Source: Kryptolebias marmoratus (taxonomy: Eukaryota > Chordata > Actinopteri > Cyprinodontiformes > Rivulidae). From it: a stretch of 64,000 bases of DNA. Below, piece after piece: positions 11,622-23,530 of the stretch; the stretch's first letter is position 1; every line of letters begins with the position of its first letter. Position numbers and translations under genes: made by a program. The stretch lies in contig NC_051438.1 of assembly GCF_001649575.2 (NCBI RefSeq), positions 9,604,953 through 9,668,952 of the forward strand. Direction: 5' to 3'. Under the pieces are notes generated by a model. That model searched no databases and was not told the DNA's origin. It saw only the letters and a list, made by a program, of their open reading frames with translations.

Positions 11622-12614
11622 GACTCTCGGGGTTCGGCCATTTCGTCCATTCCTGTCTGAGTGTATTTAAACTTTATTCGTATTTTGCTCTGATTTGTTT
11701 CATCTTTGTGGTGTGTTGTTTTGACCACTTTGTGATTTTTGTCATTAAAGGCATTGGACTTATTATATAAATTACTTACTTGAAAACTTGTTTCAAATTT
11801 TAGCTCAATATATGGTAAAGTGGCTGAGTTATAAGCATTTTTGTGTTGGCTAAAGTCAATTAGCTGTGGCAGCCATCTTGAATCGGACTGAATCTTAAAC
11901 TCAATCAGTTGTAGATGAACATCCAGTGATTACTTTCTGAGAGTATCAATAAAATCCATCCAGTGGTTCATGAGATATTCTGCTAACAGACAAAGAGTGT
12001 TCACGACAACAGTTATTGCTAAAATTTTGAGCAAAGATCTCACACAACGAGAGCATACTTTGAGTGTGTGTCGTGGATGACTCTTGGCTACAACCACAAC
12101 AAAGTTTAGCACAATACCTGCAAAACTGAAAATGTTATCGCCATTTTTGTGTCCTTTAAGATTAGCTGCCTGTGGCAGCAATCTTTACACTGGTTCACTC
12201 CAAAAAGTAATCAGGTGTAGATGTGCAACCGATGATTATTTCCTGAAAGTTTCATTAAAATCTGCCCATTTGTTTATGGGTTTTTTTTTGCTAACAGACA
12301 AAAAGGGTCGACTCCTACAAGTAAATACAACATTTTAAACAAAGACCTCGTGCGACCTATTAGCACTCAGATTATGCGTTGGGGAACTGTCTCCGCTTTA
12401 ATTACACCACATTTTAGCTCAACATCTGTAAAACTGACTCAGATTTGCTCAAGATTTTTTTGAAAGTCAGTTGGCTGTGGCGGCCATCTTAAAACTGTTA
12501 AATCGGCTTTCGCTGGCGGGCGATAACAAAGACGGAACAGGAGAGCCGACCATGTTTCAGCAGAAGGCACGTGAAAGGCAAAACAGAAAACCCGTCCGCG
12601 GTAATCCTCCTCAC

Positions 12615-12822
12615 CTATAGGCGTGCTGTGGAGCAACACCTGCTCCAGGCTGCGTCCGTCGTTGTAGAGGGCGAGGTGCCACGTGCCGGGGTCCATGTAC
12701 TCGATGAAGCCCGTCTCTTGCAGGCCGCTCAGCAGCAGGCCTTTGGGAGCTCTGGCGGCGGAGACGGGATCGGTCAGGGACCTGGGCAGGGCCTTCCCAT
12801 CCAGCAGCTTCACGAAGTCGAA
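12615..12822 (-). CDS. tenm1: teneurin-1 exon: pre-EGF extracellular domain
   Basis: This 208-bp exon enters in phase 0 and leaves in phase 1. It encodes 69 residues beginning FDFVKLLDGKALPRSL and containing LQETGFIEYMDPGTWHLALY and NDGRSLEQVLLHSTPI. FDFVKL...LQETGFIEYMD...WHLA-YNDG is the conserved teneurin segment immediately before the EGF array. The FDFVKL and LQETGFIEYMD forms fit teneurin-1. The acceptor is TGTGCAG ending at 12823 and the donor is GTGAGG from 12614. The terminal G joins AC of the next exon to make Asp. Part of the intervening intron, starting about 110 bp past the donor, is a tandem array of the roughly 305-bp repeat family. Confidence 0.94.
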
Positions 12823-15800
12823 CTGCACACAGGCACACGGGCACAGAGTTATCATCCGGCTGGCGCCAGCGAGACGGGGGGTTCACCAAACCTGCATTAA
12901 TTCAGCGGATATCTGCGAGTCACGCTTGGCGCGGTGACGCGGGGCTGCTTTCGGGTGAAAGCCGAGCTGGGTGCAAGGAGTCGGGGAGTGCTATTACTGT
13001 GGAAGTGCAAAATGAGAATCCACATAAAACGAGGGGGAAATCGCTGATGCACTGCGTGTCCGAGCAAAAGAAAAAAAAAAAAAAAAACATCTTGTGGAGG
13101 GTCCAGTTTCGCGGGTGAGTTCTACAAAAGCAAAAGTAGCTGGAAAAATAGTGCAAAGAGGCAAATGACCCAGCGAGCCCTCTTGGGTTATTTAAACTGG
13201 CCATGGTCTGGTTAGTTTAAATATCGGTTTCAAAGTATACCACAGTGTTCAAAAGTCACAGCTGCAAAGTCACTAATTATTCCGTCATACTGTTCCCACA
13301 GTTTGAAACTCTAAAAACAAGATAACAGAGACAGGGTGTATTATTATTTTCGTTTCCCACCCTCCACTTCTGTGGCTGCACCTGCTGCTCTCGGCTGTCA
13401 TTCAATTATGTAGGGTAGCTGACGAGGGTGGGAGGAACTCCTTTTAACCCTTTGTGCTCGTTAAGAAAAAAAAGAAGAAGAAGTTGTGGGTTGGCTGTAC
13501 ATTTAACCTGCAAACTACTCAGTCAGTCGTGGCTCGTCTACCAGAGAAGCAGCTCCCGTCTCTCCTTTTAAAGAAGCAAACGTTTGCAACGAGCTACAAG
13601 AGTTAGCAGCTGAAATACGGCTCGCTACGAAGGCTGATAACCGGGGCAAATTATTTTAACGTTACTAAATAAAGAGCAGAACAGCACAGAAGTGGTAAAT
13701 TTCTGCGTAACAGGCACACTTCCTTTAGAATTATAAATATAAACTGACCTGGCGCTACAGTTTAGTGTGTGTCGAATAAGACAGGAATACAACAATTCTG
13801 CTTTCTTATTTCTCTTAATGGAAAACCCCGCTTCATTTCTTGCTACATAACAGTTGGCCAAACATAAAACAGTCTCTTAAAGAGGAAACCTCAGCGCCCC
13901 AGTTAATGAACAGCATTCATGTGAAGCGCTGCCTACAGTGTCGTTAAACAAGCTGCTCGTGGTGAATTATGTCCATAATGTCCCCTACAATCTGTTAAAA
14001 CCCCAAAAAGTAAATAAATACATTTTAAAAAATCACTGTTTTCCAACTGCCTGCTATCTGGTGTGGAATTTAATAATGAATCCCAGTACATGCGAGTGAA
14101 TGAGGGGTTTAGCTTTGCTCTTGAATATCACTGTAAATCAAACGGTTATAAATAGAAAAGCGGACGTCAAAGTGGTTTAAAATCCGTCCTGAGTGCAGGG
14201 AAACGCTGACAGGGTGACTGTCAACACGTCTCCCGATTCATATCTGCGCATTAAGATTAAATAAGTATGCATAAATATGTTATAAGGTATTAAAATACCA
14301 TTATATCCCGAATATAATCATACGCGACAGTATCTAGGCAGCAGTGGGCGCTGAGCTTGCATTTCAGATTGTAAATGAAAGCAAATGAGGTTTTTATTTT
14401 ATTTTTTTCTTTTAATACTGAAAAGAAGTGAGGCTGTGGTGTTTTGGCCCAAGGTTCTCACACCAGCCCATGTTTAGTCCCAACAGCGTCGAGACGAATT
14501 GGAGCAAATCTTCATCTAAAACTGGAAGCTTAGTGGACGTTTGAAACCGCTGCTTTTTGGCGGAGATCGGCGAGGATAAACACGCAGCAGTGCTGAGCAG
14601 ACACCCAGCACTGCCGGTGGGACCGCCCCGTAGGACCACCCCGTAGGACCGCTCTGTCTGTCTGTCGGCGCAGGTCTGGTAATGATTACCGAACGATTGG
14701 CGTTTTTCTATTTTTTTTTACAAATCCAAATTCGCCTCCATCCTTTATGACATCCCCGAGGCATCCTGTTGTCAGCGCACAGCTCCATGTTTCTATGACA
14801 AGTTAAATAAAACTGTCTTGTTTCATGTTTTTATCCGCCAGTAACTACTACTGTCTCCATTCGCAGCTGTCAACTCAACAAGGCAAGAGAGGGTTTGGTT
14901 GTTTTTTTTTTTTGAAGACGTTGATGTTATAATCGTAATATCAGCAGTAGGCTGAAAGTTCTTAGACGTTCAGACCCCGGATCAACCCTATTCAATTAGT
15001 GGTAAAATGCCAGATGATGCTTCCTGGGATTCTGGGGTTGTGTGTCTCCCGTGCTTTCAGTCGTTTGTGCGTGACGACTAAAAGCAGTCAAAGTTTAGCT
15101 ACAGATATCCAGGGCTAAACGAGACCTACAAATAAGCTCAGCGTTGAAACTGCTTAGATCATGAGGAGTTTTTAGTGTTTTTCCTAAACGTGGCTATGAT
15201 CACCTGCTCTTTACAGGTCATCTCAGAACTCCTTTAATAAATACGGCCTTTTTAACCGTTTCCAACGCATTTAGTGAAAGCAGAACGTCTTCCTTCTCTG
15301 CGCACCTTCCTCTTTGCAACTTGAAGTCATGTCAAGCGCAAACCTAAAGCCATCCTCTGGCGTGTTGGAAGGCCATTTTTTTCTGAGGGGGCTGGGTGCA
15401 AATTCAGCTCTAATATCACACAAGACCAATGCTTCCAAAGGCTAGGTTAGCCAGTAGCAGAACGATCTTGTTTGCTTTTTTTCTTTTGGACTTTGGTGGT
15501 AATTCATCGCAACAAAAGCCAACTCCTCATCAACGCCCACGTTGAAACTAAATACCACACTCTACCAGGGCTGTGTGCCTAAATGGATGCCACTCGTCAC
15601 GTGGTCGTGGTGACTGAATGGACAAGCGGCGCCATGGTCAAAATGGGCTTTCGACGTCTAGTCGTAGCAGCATGCCTGAGTCGTGTTCATGTTATAACTG
15701 CACCAATAAATGCAAAAAAGCATCTGGAACATCCTTCCATAGCTAAGTAAGCCTACATTATACAATTTTGCACAAATTGAGTTAATTTATCAGGAAAAAC

Positions 15801-16597
15801 TACTTTTAAAACGTACTATGGTGGTAAATCTACTATGTTCACACTGACACTTTCTGGCTTTGCTTTTTATACAGGAAATGTATAACATGGCTGTTTTAAT
15901 CTCCAAATTCATGAGACTAACTTCTGCTGCATGTCTAAGCAGTAATTTGGATCTAGAATTAAATTCCTCACATCCTGATTTCCTTGAAGCTTCAGCTCCT
16001 TCCGGTCTGGATCCTCCAACATATGATTGTGTTGGTTTTAACTGTAAACTTTGACACTAGTGTTGTTCCTATATTTGATAAAGAAGTGGAGGATGTTCCA
16101 GGCCTGCATGATGACAATCCATCTGTCCGATCCACGTCCTCCTAACTTCAGCTTCCTGCTGACTTCTGGCTCTCCTCTGCCTCCTTCGGCTTTCATCGTG
16201 TTTTAATTTCCTGTACCCGTGTGGTGAATTTTAGGAAGATCTCGCGTACAGCTGAAGACCTACATCATTTCAAAGACGACGTGTCTTCTCATCGACACAC
16301 ACGTGTTTGTTGACATTGCTCCCATTTTGGATCCTCCACGGCATCAATGACAGGAAGAGCTCCCTTTCTGTTTTTAACTCTATGATGCCACCGTGTACAT
16401 ATAAAAACTATCGACAAATCATAAACAACCCCAGAAATCAATCTCTTACTTTTGAACAACGGTTCATGCGAGTTTTAAACAGCTGCTTCTTGTAGCAGCC
16501 ACCCGTGCTGCGGGGCTAACTCAAGCTTGCACGGTAACGGCAACGAAAGGCGGAGATTCACTTTCTGCTGATCTTTGTAATCATGTAACCGCCTGTG

Positions 16598-17082
16598 TTC
16601 GTTTGCCTGTCAGCAAAATATCTTGTGAACTACTGAACGTATGTCAATGAGACTCTCTCAAAAAGTACTTTTCAGATCAACCGAATTCGAGACAGCCACC
16701 ACAAGTAATCGGCCTTAGCAAACAGAAAAAAAATGCTCTGTCTGTCAGTTTTACAAATATTGTGGTCTTATTTGGATTCGGCAGTAGCTGAGAGTCACTC
16801 CCAACACATACAGAAGGTGGACCTAACTCAGCTACTACCACAGCAATCTTTAGCTCAACATTCGTAAACTAACTAAATTAGAGCCGTGCGTGTGTTGTTT
16901 AATGCTGATTAGCTGTGGTGGCCATCTTAAATGAGACTGACTCCAAATGTTAGTTAGTTGTATATATCTATATATCTAAAGACATATAGATATTTACATA
17001 CATCCAGTGGTTTCTTTTTGAGGGTTTTAATCAAATTTGTCCAGTGGTTCCCAAGCTATTTTGCTAACAAGACAGATGGATC
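16598..17082. repeat. inverted pair of ~305-bp family units
   Basis: Segment 16598-16805 reads in the inverse orientation (CTGTCAGCAAAATATCTTGT ... AGTAGCTGAGAGTCACTCCC) and 16806-17082 in the direct orientation (CTCAGCTACTACCACAGC ... TTTTGCTAACA). The shared parts could pair as an imperfect foldback of roughly 200 bp per arm. A short TATATC run expands the right unit near 16955-17000. Confidence 0.7.
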
Positions 17083-17430
17083 AGCACACACTCACACAAA
17101 AACACACAATTACATGATTGCCAACCTTCCCCGGCAGAGCTCGCCTTAATAAGTCCGTGCTGCCCGTGTGACTGATTTCATCTCGGAATGGATAACTGTG
17201 GCTGCGACAGGGCACCGGTCCGCACCTTTCAGGCACCTGTTTTAAGCACCAACAGCCGCAACGCGAAGCCCAAGCTGACTGCGCGACAGGCGACAGGCGA
17301 CAGGTGCAGAGTCTTAGTAAATCTGCTCCTCTCCTACGGGCTTTACAACCTGCCATGTTAGTTAAAGCATCGGCACACTTTAGCACCCAATTTTCAAATG
17401 GAGCAGACTTTTGTTTCATCTGTCTAAAGC

Positions 17431-17467
17431 ATTTTTTTTTTTTTTTTTTTTTTGGGGGGGGGGGGGG
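17431..17467. repeat. T-run joined to G-run
   Basis: About 22 T residues are followed by about 14 G residues. This resembles the homopolymers that flank several assembly gaps in this window. Confidence 0.85.
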
Positions 17468-18739
17468 TTCTTTTCCTCCTTCTCCACTTCTTCCCACCCT
17501 CCTCTCCCTCTCTCCCTCTCTCCCTTCCTCCATCCATCCTGAGTCCTCCTTGAACTATCAGCCCTCGCTGAGTTTCATTCCCCCTGAGGGCTCTGTGTCA
17601 CACTAATGTCAAAAACAACTAATTAGACCTCTTCATGCAGACAAGAGCAGGGGCGCGCTGATGTTAAAAAGCAGATGACTTAGTGTGTGTGTGTGTGTCT
17701 GTGTGTGTGTGGTATCTTTGCGTTGGTGCTTGTTACATGGCACAGGGCCACTCTATAAAGTGTGTGTGTTTGCGCCTTAAGACACAGAAATAATTGTTTC
17801 CCTGGAAAAACAATGCACATGCACACTTTTAAAGTCGGTTAGAAAAGATTTCTGTCCCCGTGGGGAGACTTTCGTCTTCCAAGTACTTTTTCAGTTGTAG
17901 AATTGCAACATTTACCAGCACAGCCTCTATCTGCTGCGTGGGAAACTCAGCTTTGATTACTTTGCTTAATCTGGGGGAATGGGGGGGGGGGAAAGAAAGG
18001 TGGAAATAGTTTTCCATCATTTGGAACATTGTGTTCGAACACAGCTGAACTCACAATTAAATTGTTCTTGTTTGCATTCCCCCCCGTTGTCAAAAACCGG
18101 TTTGAAATGGTGATTCGTTCACGGCTCATAACTGTTACCTGTTTAAACAAGAAGATAACAATCCACGCTCGGCTGCGCTGACATATCAATCAGAGTGTTA
18201 TTGTGTTCTCATAAATTTGCCTGACAAACGCGCATAAATACAGTTTACGGGCACCTGTCTGACTGCAAATCAATAGCTGCAATTGTGAGCGACAAATTGT
18301 TCCGACGGGATGCGGAGAAGCCCTGCGTTCAGAGAAACGAGAAATGTCGAAAGGCAGTCATAATCAGAGGAAAGGAAAAACCCGAGGTGACCTTTTTTTT
18401 TGGAGCATTTGGTGGCTTGGATTCGCGAGGAGAGGAAAGTCCACCCTCTGGTAATTCTATCAGGACATCATAAAAATCCTCCGGTCTGCACCGGGTTCTG
18501 AAACGATTCAAATCTCACCTCAAGCGTACGAAAACGACACAACGGATTCCACCGTGTCGTTATTTATTAAAGCCGGAACGAAGGCGAAATGGGAAAGCTG
18601 CGTGAAGGCAGGCCACCTCACGACTCGGCAGCTTGCAGAACCACCTTTTTCTCAAAAAGACCTTCTCTGTGTGTCTTTATCGCATCGTTGTGGAGGAATT
18701 TCGACCCACTCTTCCTCACAGCGTCGCCTCGGTGCGTAA

Positions 18740-19065
18740 AAGGTTTGTTGACTCCGTTTCCGAACAGCTCTCTGAATGTCCCACCGCTGTGTTCGGGATC
18801 TTCGTTCTGTCGCATCACGACCCAGTTTGCTCCTTCAGCTCTCAGACAGTCGTCCTCACATTTAACTCCAGAGTCCGCGGTCGACTCGATGACTGTAAGG
18901 TGTCCGGAACCTGTGGCTGTAAAAGCAAACCCAGACCACCACCCCTCCACCACCATGCTGACAGCTGATATGAGGTGTTTGTGCCGATATGCTGAGCTCC
19001 ATTTTCACCAAACAAGTCTCGAATGATTTCCTCCTGTGAATGATGGACTCCAACTAGTTTGGAAA
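18740..19065 (-). pseudogene. Tc1/mariner transposase remnant
   Basis: Minus-strand translation shows Tc1 transposase pieces split over frames: FGENGAQHIGTNTSYQ, a GGGGVVVWVC segment, then FTATGSGHLTVIESTADSG and ANWVVMRQNEDPEHS (degenerate form of the NWVMQQDNDPKH motif of the DDE domain). Frame changes and the loss of both termini make it inactive. A 23-bp hairpin follows at 19105-19155. Confidence 0.7.
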
Positions 19066-19104
19066 TGACCTTTGACCCTTCCCAGATTGATGAGCAGCAA
19101 CAGT

Positions 19105-19155
19105 TGATGTCTTTCTGCCTTGGCATTAACACAATGCCAAGGCAGAAAGACATCA
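19105..19155. repeat. 23-bp perfect hairpin
   Basis: Left arm 19105-19127 (TGATGTCTTTCTGCCTTGGC...), loop AACAC 19128-19132, and an exact inverse arm 19133-19155. GCAGCAAC occurs as a direct repeat just outside both arms. Confidence 0.95.
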
Positions 19156-19671
19156 GCAGCAACCTGGCTGCTACTTTCCCTCTTAAATCCTATAGAAGCA
19201 GCATTTATGCCCTATTTTAGGCTTAGTTTTGGTTAATACATAAGAACAGGGTGGAATCTGTTTTGCGTTTTAAAAATCTGTTAAAAATCAGATCGTTTTT
19301 ACCACGCTCTGACCCTGGAACTGATAGTCTTTTTCCCACGGCTGTATTCTAAAGGCAGTCTGCCTTGGATCCAGAGTTTTAATGATTAATTTAGCCCCAC
19401 ATAACAAAACGTCCTTGCAAGGGGGAGAAAAAAAAAACAGCTTTTCTGTCTGTGTTTGAAATGCCTTTTTGTAAGATCTTGATTGAGATACAAGTATAAT
19501 GCCTTTTAAAAAAGAAAAAAAAAAAAGAAACCCACCAAATGCAAGGCCAGTGTCAAAAACACTCGAGTGTGGATGAAAGGACGAGAAGAGAAAAGGGTGC
19601 GTCGGTGCGGGGCCCCGAATCAAAGCGGCCCATATGGATGAGCAGCGTGAGGCAGCCGGAGCGGTCTCTAC

Positions 19672-19874
19672 CTGAGTGTGCGTGGGCGGGATGTTCCGGC
19701 GTCCGTAGACCCCCAGCAGCGCGTTGTGCGAGAGCGAGAGGTTGAACTTGACGTAGGTCGGGTGGTGCACGGTCATATGGAACCTCCAGAAGAGGCCCGG
19801 CGGGACGGCCTGGCTCTGCTGCGTCCCGATGTCGATCTCGCCGCGGTCGATGGCGCGGCCTCTCACCCACTTCT
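19672..19874 (-). CDS. tenm1: teneurin-1 exon: extracellular linker before the EGF repeats
   Basis: This 203-bp exon enters in phase 1 and leaves in phase 0. It encodes KWVRGRAIDRGEIDIG, then PPGLFWRFHMTVHHPTYVKF and NLSLSHNALLGVYGRRNIPP, ending THTQ. The block from GEIDIG to PPTHTQ is a hallmark of vertebrate teneurins. The variants PPGLFWRF, HHP and YGRRNIPPTHTQ are those I recall for teneurin-1 rather than teneurins 2-4. NLS is a potential N-glycosylation site. The acceptor is CCCCTGCAG ending at 19875 and the donor is GTAGAG from 19671. The KWVRGRAID segment at its start may correspond to an optional segment in other teneurins, which I cannot test here. The upstream intron is 19.0 kb and the downstream intron 6.8 kb. 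Confidence 0.94.
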
Positions 19875-20505
19875 CTGCAGGGGGAGGGGGGGGAGGAAGC
19901 ACAAAACAGGCCTTCCCGTTCAGTCACATCCGGCAGATTTATCAAGGTGGACAAGCAGTCCCATTCAGCATCACAGGGAGTAATTAATAACCAACCCGAC
20001 GTCCTATAACATCAGGCTGATCTGCAGCCCGGCTAATTAAGTGGGACTGAATAGACGTCCGAATGACTGAGTGCTGCTTTAAAGAAGAAGAAGAAAAAAA
20101 AAGATGCTTTTCAAGATACCATGCTTTGGTGCTCTTTTGGATACACTGTGCATGAAGATGAACTGCTTTGGGAAGGCAGTGTTTGGTCTGAAAGCTGTCT
20201 ACCGGGGCTTTGTCGTGAGCTATATTAGCATCTTCTAACGAAAAAGGAAGATGGGTGTGTTAGCGTGTGTGTTTCAAAGAGAAGGCTGTGGAAGAGAAAT
20301 AAGTGAGGAAGACACACACACACACACACATGCATTCACAAACAGCACGTAGAGATAGTGTCTTGAGTGAGAGGTTGTCTTTGTGTGAGAAGAGAATAGG
20401 TCTTTGCAACCGTCCCTTGGCCATCAGCTCCTCTCCTCTCCATAAGCCTTTATCAAGCTCCAGGACTGAATCTTTTGTGTAAAGGAAAGGGGGGGGGGGG
20501 GGGGG

Positions 20506-20574
20506 NNNNNNNNNNNNNNNNNNNNNNNNNNNNNNNNNNNNNNNNNNNNNNNNNNNNNNNNNNNNNNNNNNNNN
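20506..20574. other. assembly gap
   Basis: 69 N. It is bounded on the left by a G run and on the right by GGAGAT followed by a long G run. Confidence 0.99.
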
Positions 20575-20994
20575 GGAGATGGGGGGGGGGGGGGGGGGGT
20601 AGAGTGTGTGTCTGTGAGAGTGTGTGTGTGTGTGTGTGTGGGGGGGATCTCTCCAGCCCTCTTTGTGTTGGCCTTTATGGAGAGATATATCTCTGCTTCT
20701 AAACTAAGATGGAGGAAATATGTTGACAGAGGGGAGCCGGCCGATCGTTACCACCACAAAGGCAGAGGAACAGTTAGGGGCAGATTCATGGACGAGTCTG
20801 CTCGCTCTCAATCTATAACGCCCTGCAGCTCCACCACTCCATTACGGCGACGCCATGCGCGCCCACAGGCCAGCCGGCATATATCACATGCCCCGTCACG
20901 CGGGAAGGCGAGCTCAAAGCGCCGGCGTGCGAGGTACTCCTCAGCCACGCCGGCAGGGGCTTAAGGAAAGGCGGTGTCTGGGTGTGTTGAGACG

Positions 20995-21016
20995 CCGGCC
21001 GGCCGGCCGGCCGGCC
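20995..21016. repeat. (CCGG)5 tract
   Basis: Uninterrupted self-complementary CCGG repeats over 22 bp in an otherwise CpG-rich segment. Confidence 0.9.
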
Positions 21017-22058
21017 TGTCCGGCGCTCGGGTTCAGACTTTTAAAACGTACAAAGGAGTTTCACACGATCCAGTCAAATACTTCCTCACTGTCGCCATGG
21101 AAAAGAAGAGTCTTGGGGACTTTTAGAGTAGTCTATTATGTAACAACCAAAAGGAGTATCAAAGGAGTAAGGAGAAACCTGGATATCAGAGACATGTACT
21201 TTAAATCTGCCTAACTTTGGTCATGCCCACACGTTTCACTTTAAACTCCTAAGGAACTGTGGTTTTGACTACGACGTCTTATCATTTTACTCTTCAGCAC
21301 ACACAAATCTGGTAATTATGCCAAGATACTCAACTCAGAACAACAGAAATTGTAAACCTGCTGGGATTTGAGCGCAAAAATTAGGCCCAGATTAGTCTCC
21401 ATTCTTGCAACCGTGCAGTCATTTTGCTTCACACCTATAGGAGTAAAGTGTTTCATTTGATGGATTTTACTTTTCTAAATGAAATTAGTTGTTTTCAATC
21501 CTGAGTACTGTTATTATTTTGGTTGTGATAGTCATTTGTTTGTAATATTTTCTAGGTTTTCTTATTGAAGTTCTTGCATTTTTGCTTGTTTTTGAATTCA
21601 TTTACGTTCATGCTTAGTCTCACTTCCTGTTTTATTTTGTAAGGGCTGTTTTGTCTTCTTCCGCGGCACACGTGGTCTCGGTTAGTAATCAGCACACCTG
21701 CTTTTTATTTTGTGATTCATTAGTTTGGTGAAAATGGGGCCAAATAAGGTTGGTGCATCAAACCTCTCTAACTGTTTTGTATCCAGTCACATTTACTGAT
21801 CTTTCACACTTGCTACAAAAAACATGGCTGACTTTTAACAAATGCTATCGGTCTAATGTTTTTTTGTTTTTTCTTCTTTTGCGATGAGGAGGAATACAGC
21901 GGGTTGGATCAAGATCTGCAGAGTGAAACACAAACTGAGCCGGCCTAAAGGAAAAGTTTTGAAAGATTTTAAAATGAATGAATGTTATTTCAAACTGAAG
22001 CTTTGAATTTTTTTTTTTTTTTAAAAGCCATTTTCTGATAATGGCCTTTTTTTCTTAC

Positions 22059-22235
22059 ATACAATACAATTTTATTTATAAAGCACTTTAAGAACAACAC
22101 AGTTGACCAAAGTGCTGTACGGCAACAAATAAAAACAAGAGGTAAAACACATAAAATTCCAACAAAACAAAATAATAAAATCAAATAAAACCCAATCAAA
22201 GCAACAAAGCTGTTAAAACCATAAAACAATGAAAC
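22059..22235 (-). mobile_element. LINE 3' end, L2/Rex1-like, inverse orientation
   Basis: Read on the minus strand it ends CAGCACTTTGGTCAACTGTG ... AAAGTGCTTTATAAATAAAA with an ATTGTATTGTATG tail, the usual 3' terminus of fish L2/Rex1-type LINEs. No coding part is retained. Confidence 0.55.
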
Positions 22236-23317
22236 TAAAATAAAAGCCAACATCTCAAAGTGAGTTAAAAGCCAAAGAGAAAAAAAAAAATTGAGGAAGG
22301 GAATGGGTCACACGCCCTGAAAATACAAGAATATCGACATTTATTATGCAAAACAGAAGCGTCCTGATGCCGATTAAAAATCCTAACAATGGTCTCTCAT
22401 TAGCGTCTTGCATTACAAACCGTTTGCTTTCTGAATGGCTCATAGGCCACCGAGGAATAGGTGCACACATCTGATGATGATGATGATGATGCTAATGCCT
22501 GTAAAAACTCTCCTTGAAGGGAACAAAACACAAACTTGGTACAATATCGCAGCCGAGCTACTCGACGCCAACATCCAGGGACACGCTCTGGTGCGAGATG
22601 AAATTTTCAAGTTTGTTTTCACTGAAACGTTTCTTTTTTGCTCCATGCATTGATTCGCTTTGATGTTAAATTTTTTTGGGGGGCAAATCAGAAAAAAACA
22701 CTTGCTGCTTATTCAATAAGGATAAAAATTGTATCGATTTCGGCTTTATTTACAGAGTTTATCTGTCGGCTCATTTTACCTGGAAACTGCCTTGTTATTC
22801 CCGAGGCCATTTCCCTCCACTTTAACTCCGCGTTTCAAGACATTTATACTTTTACAATAGAATAGCTGGAGAGAAATGGCGTCGTTCTTCCGAATGCTCC
22901 CTTCTGCGGGGGTCGTCACAGCGAGGAAACTTGAGGAAACACCAAAGATTTGACTTTTGATGCCCTTCCTGACACGACCTGGGGCTCTAACCTGCACCCT
23001 TAGGATTACTGGACCACGGCACTGACCAACGAGCTGCTTAAGAGAAATATGATTGGATTTAAGTTGTTTTTTAAACCAACCATTTGAGCTAAATTCACCG
23101 TCCGTCTCCCCATCAGATCCTCCTGCTGACTTCCAAACATGCCTGATCGCACTTTGCTTTTTGTGACTATTTGGTTGAGCTTCACTTCTAAAAACTGAAG
23201 AATGGTAGGAATCCAGATTGTGTCTGATTTTGGATCTTTTATACTACAAACTGTGACCTCCTTGTACAAGTATTACAACACACACCGAAGGTGCAGCTGT
23301 TGATGGTATTGACTTTC

Positions 23318-23530
23318 AGGTACCTTTATTTTCAGAAAGATGGACGTCTACAATTCTCTTTTGAGGTTAACCCAATTCAAAATGGCAGCCACACACAGCT
23401 GCCTTTAGCAAACCCTAAAATGGTTACAATTCAGTCAGCTTTACGGATATAAGGCGAAAAGCTGATGTGGTAGTAGCTGCGGCTCACCTCCAACACATAC
23501 TCTGAGAGGTAACAGACTGAGAGAGATCTT
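23318..23530 (-). repeat. single diverged ~305-bp family unit
   Basis: It contains CCAATTCAAAATGGCAGCCA and GTGGTAGTAGCTGCGGCTCA followed by CCAACACATACTCTGAGAGG in family order, inverse orientation. Confidence 0.65.

Larger units (their letters stand above)
9984..12505 (+). repeat. ~305-bp family element with head, interrupted by a LINE
   Basis: Head ATTAAAGGCCTAGCATC...GAAGGACTGGCATGCC starts at 9984. The LINE occupies 10125-11621. Family units then continue from about 11785, with cores near 11869, 12172 (decayed) and 12474 (GGCGGCCATCTTAAAA), spaced about 303 bp. It ends about 110 bp from the tenm1 donor at 12614. Confidence 0.7.
1824..12614 (-). other. tenm1: tenm1 intron, 10.8 kb
   Basis: Contents from left to right: a (CA)8 tract against the acceptor (1833-1848); unassigned DNA to 2475; a repeat array 2476-3326; a CpG-rich stretch with CTT/CTG runs (about 3500-3920); mostly unique sequence 3920-5000; a probable inverted-repeat element 5005-5780; the DR1-bearing repeat 6215-7258; a T- and C-rich region 7255-8230; a repeat array 8232-9395; unique TAAT-rich sequence 9400-9960; an array head interrupted by a LINE 9966-11629; and the rest of that array to 12505. 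No further exon was recognised. Confidence 0.6.
12823..19671 (-). other. tenm1: tenm1 intron, 6.8 kb
   Basis: This intron is largely non-repetitive from 12823 to 16590. I see only short A tracts there and no gene. It then holds an inverted pair of repeat-family units (16598-17082), a T20/G14 homopolymer junction at 17431-17467, TG repeats (17686-17711), unassigned DNA to 18740, and a Tc1 transposase remnant followed by a 23-bp hairpin (19105-19155). Confidence 0.6.

Noticed and set aside
12439..12855. 138-codon minus-strand open frame as a single gene
   Set aside because: The teneurin similarity is confined to 12615-12822 with good splice sites; flanking codons are intron and repeat.
19288..19902. 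204-codon minus-strand open frame
   Set aside because: Only 19672-19874 within it is teneurin exon; the rest is intron that happens to stay open on both sides of the splice sites.
20608..21214. Overlapping GC-rich frames of about 118 codons
   Set aside because: Explained by stop-poor GC-rich DNA, including CCGG repeats; no family resemblance.
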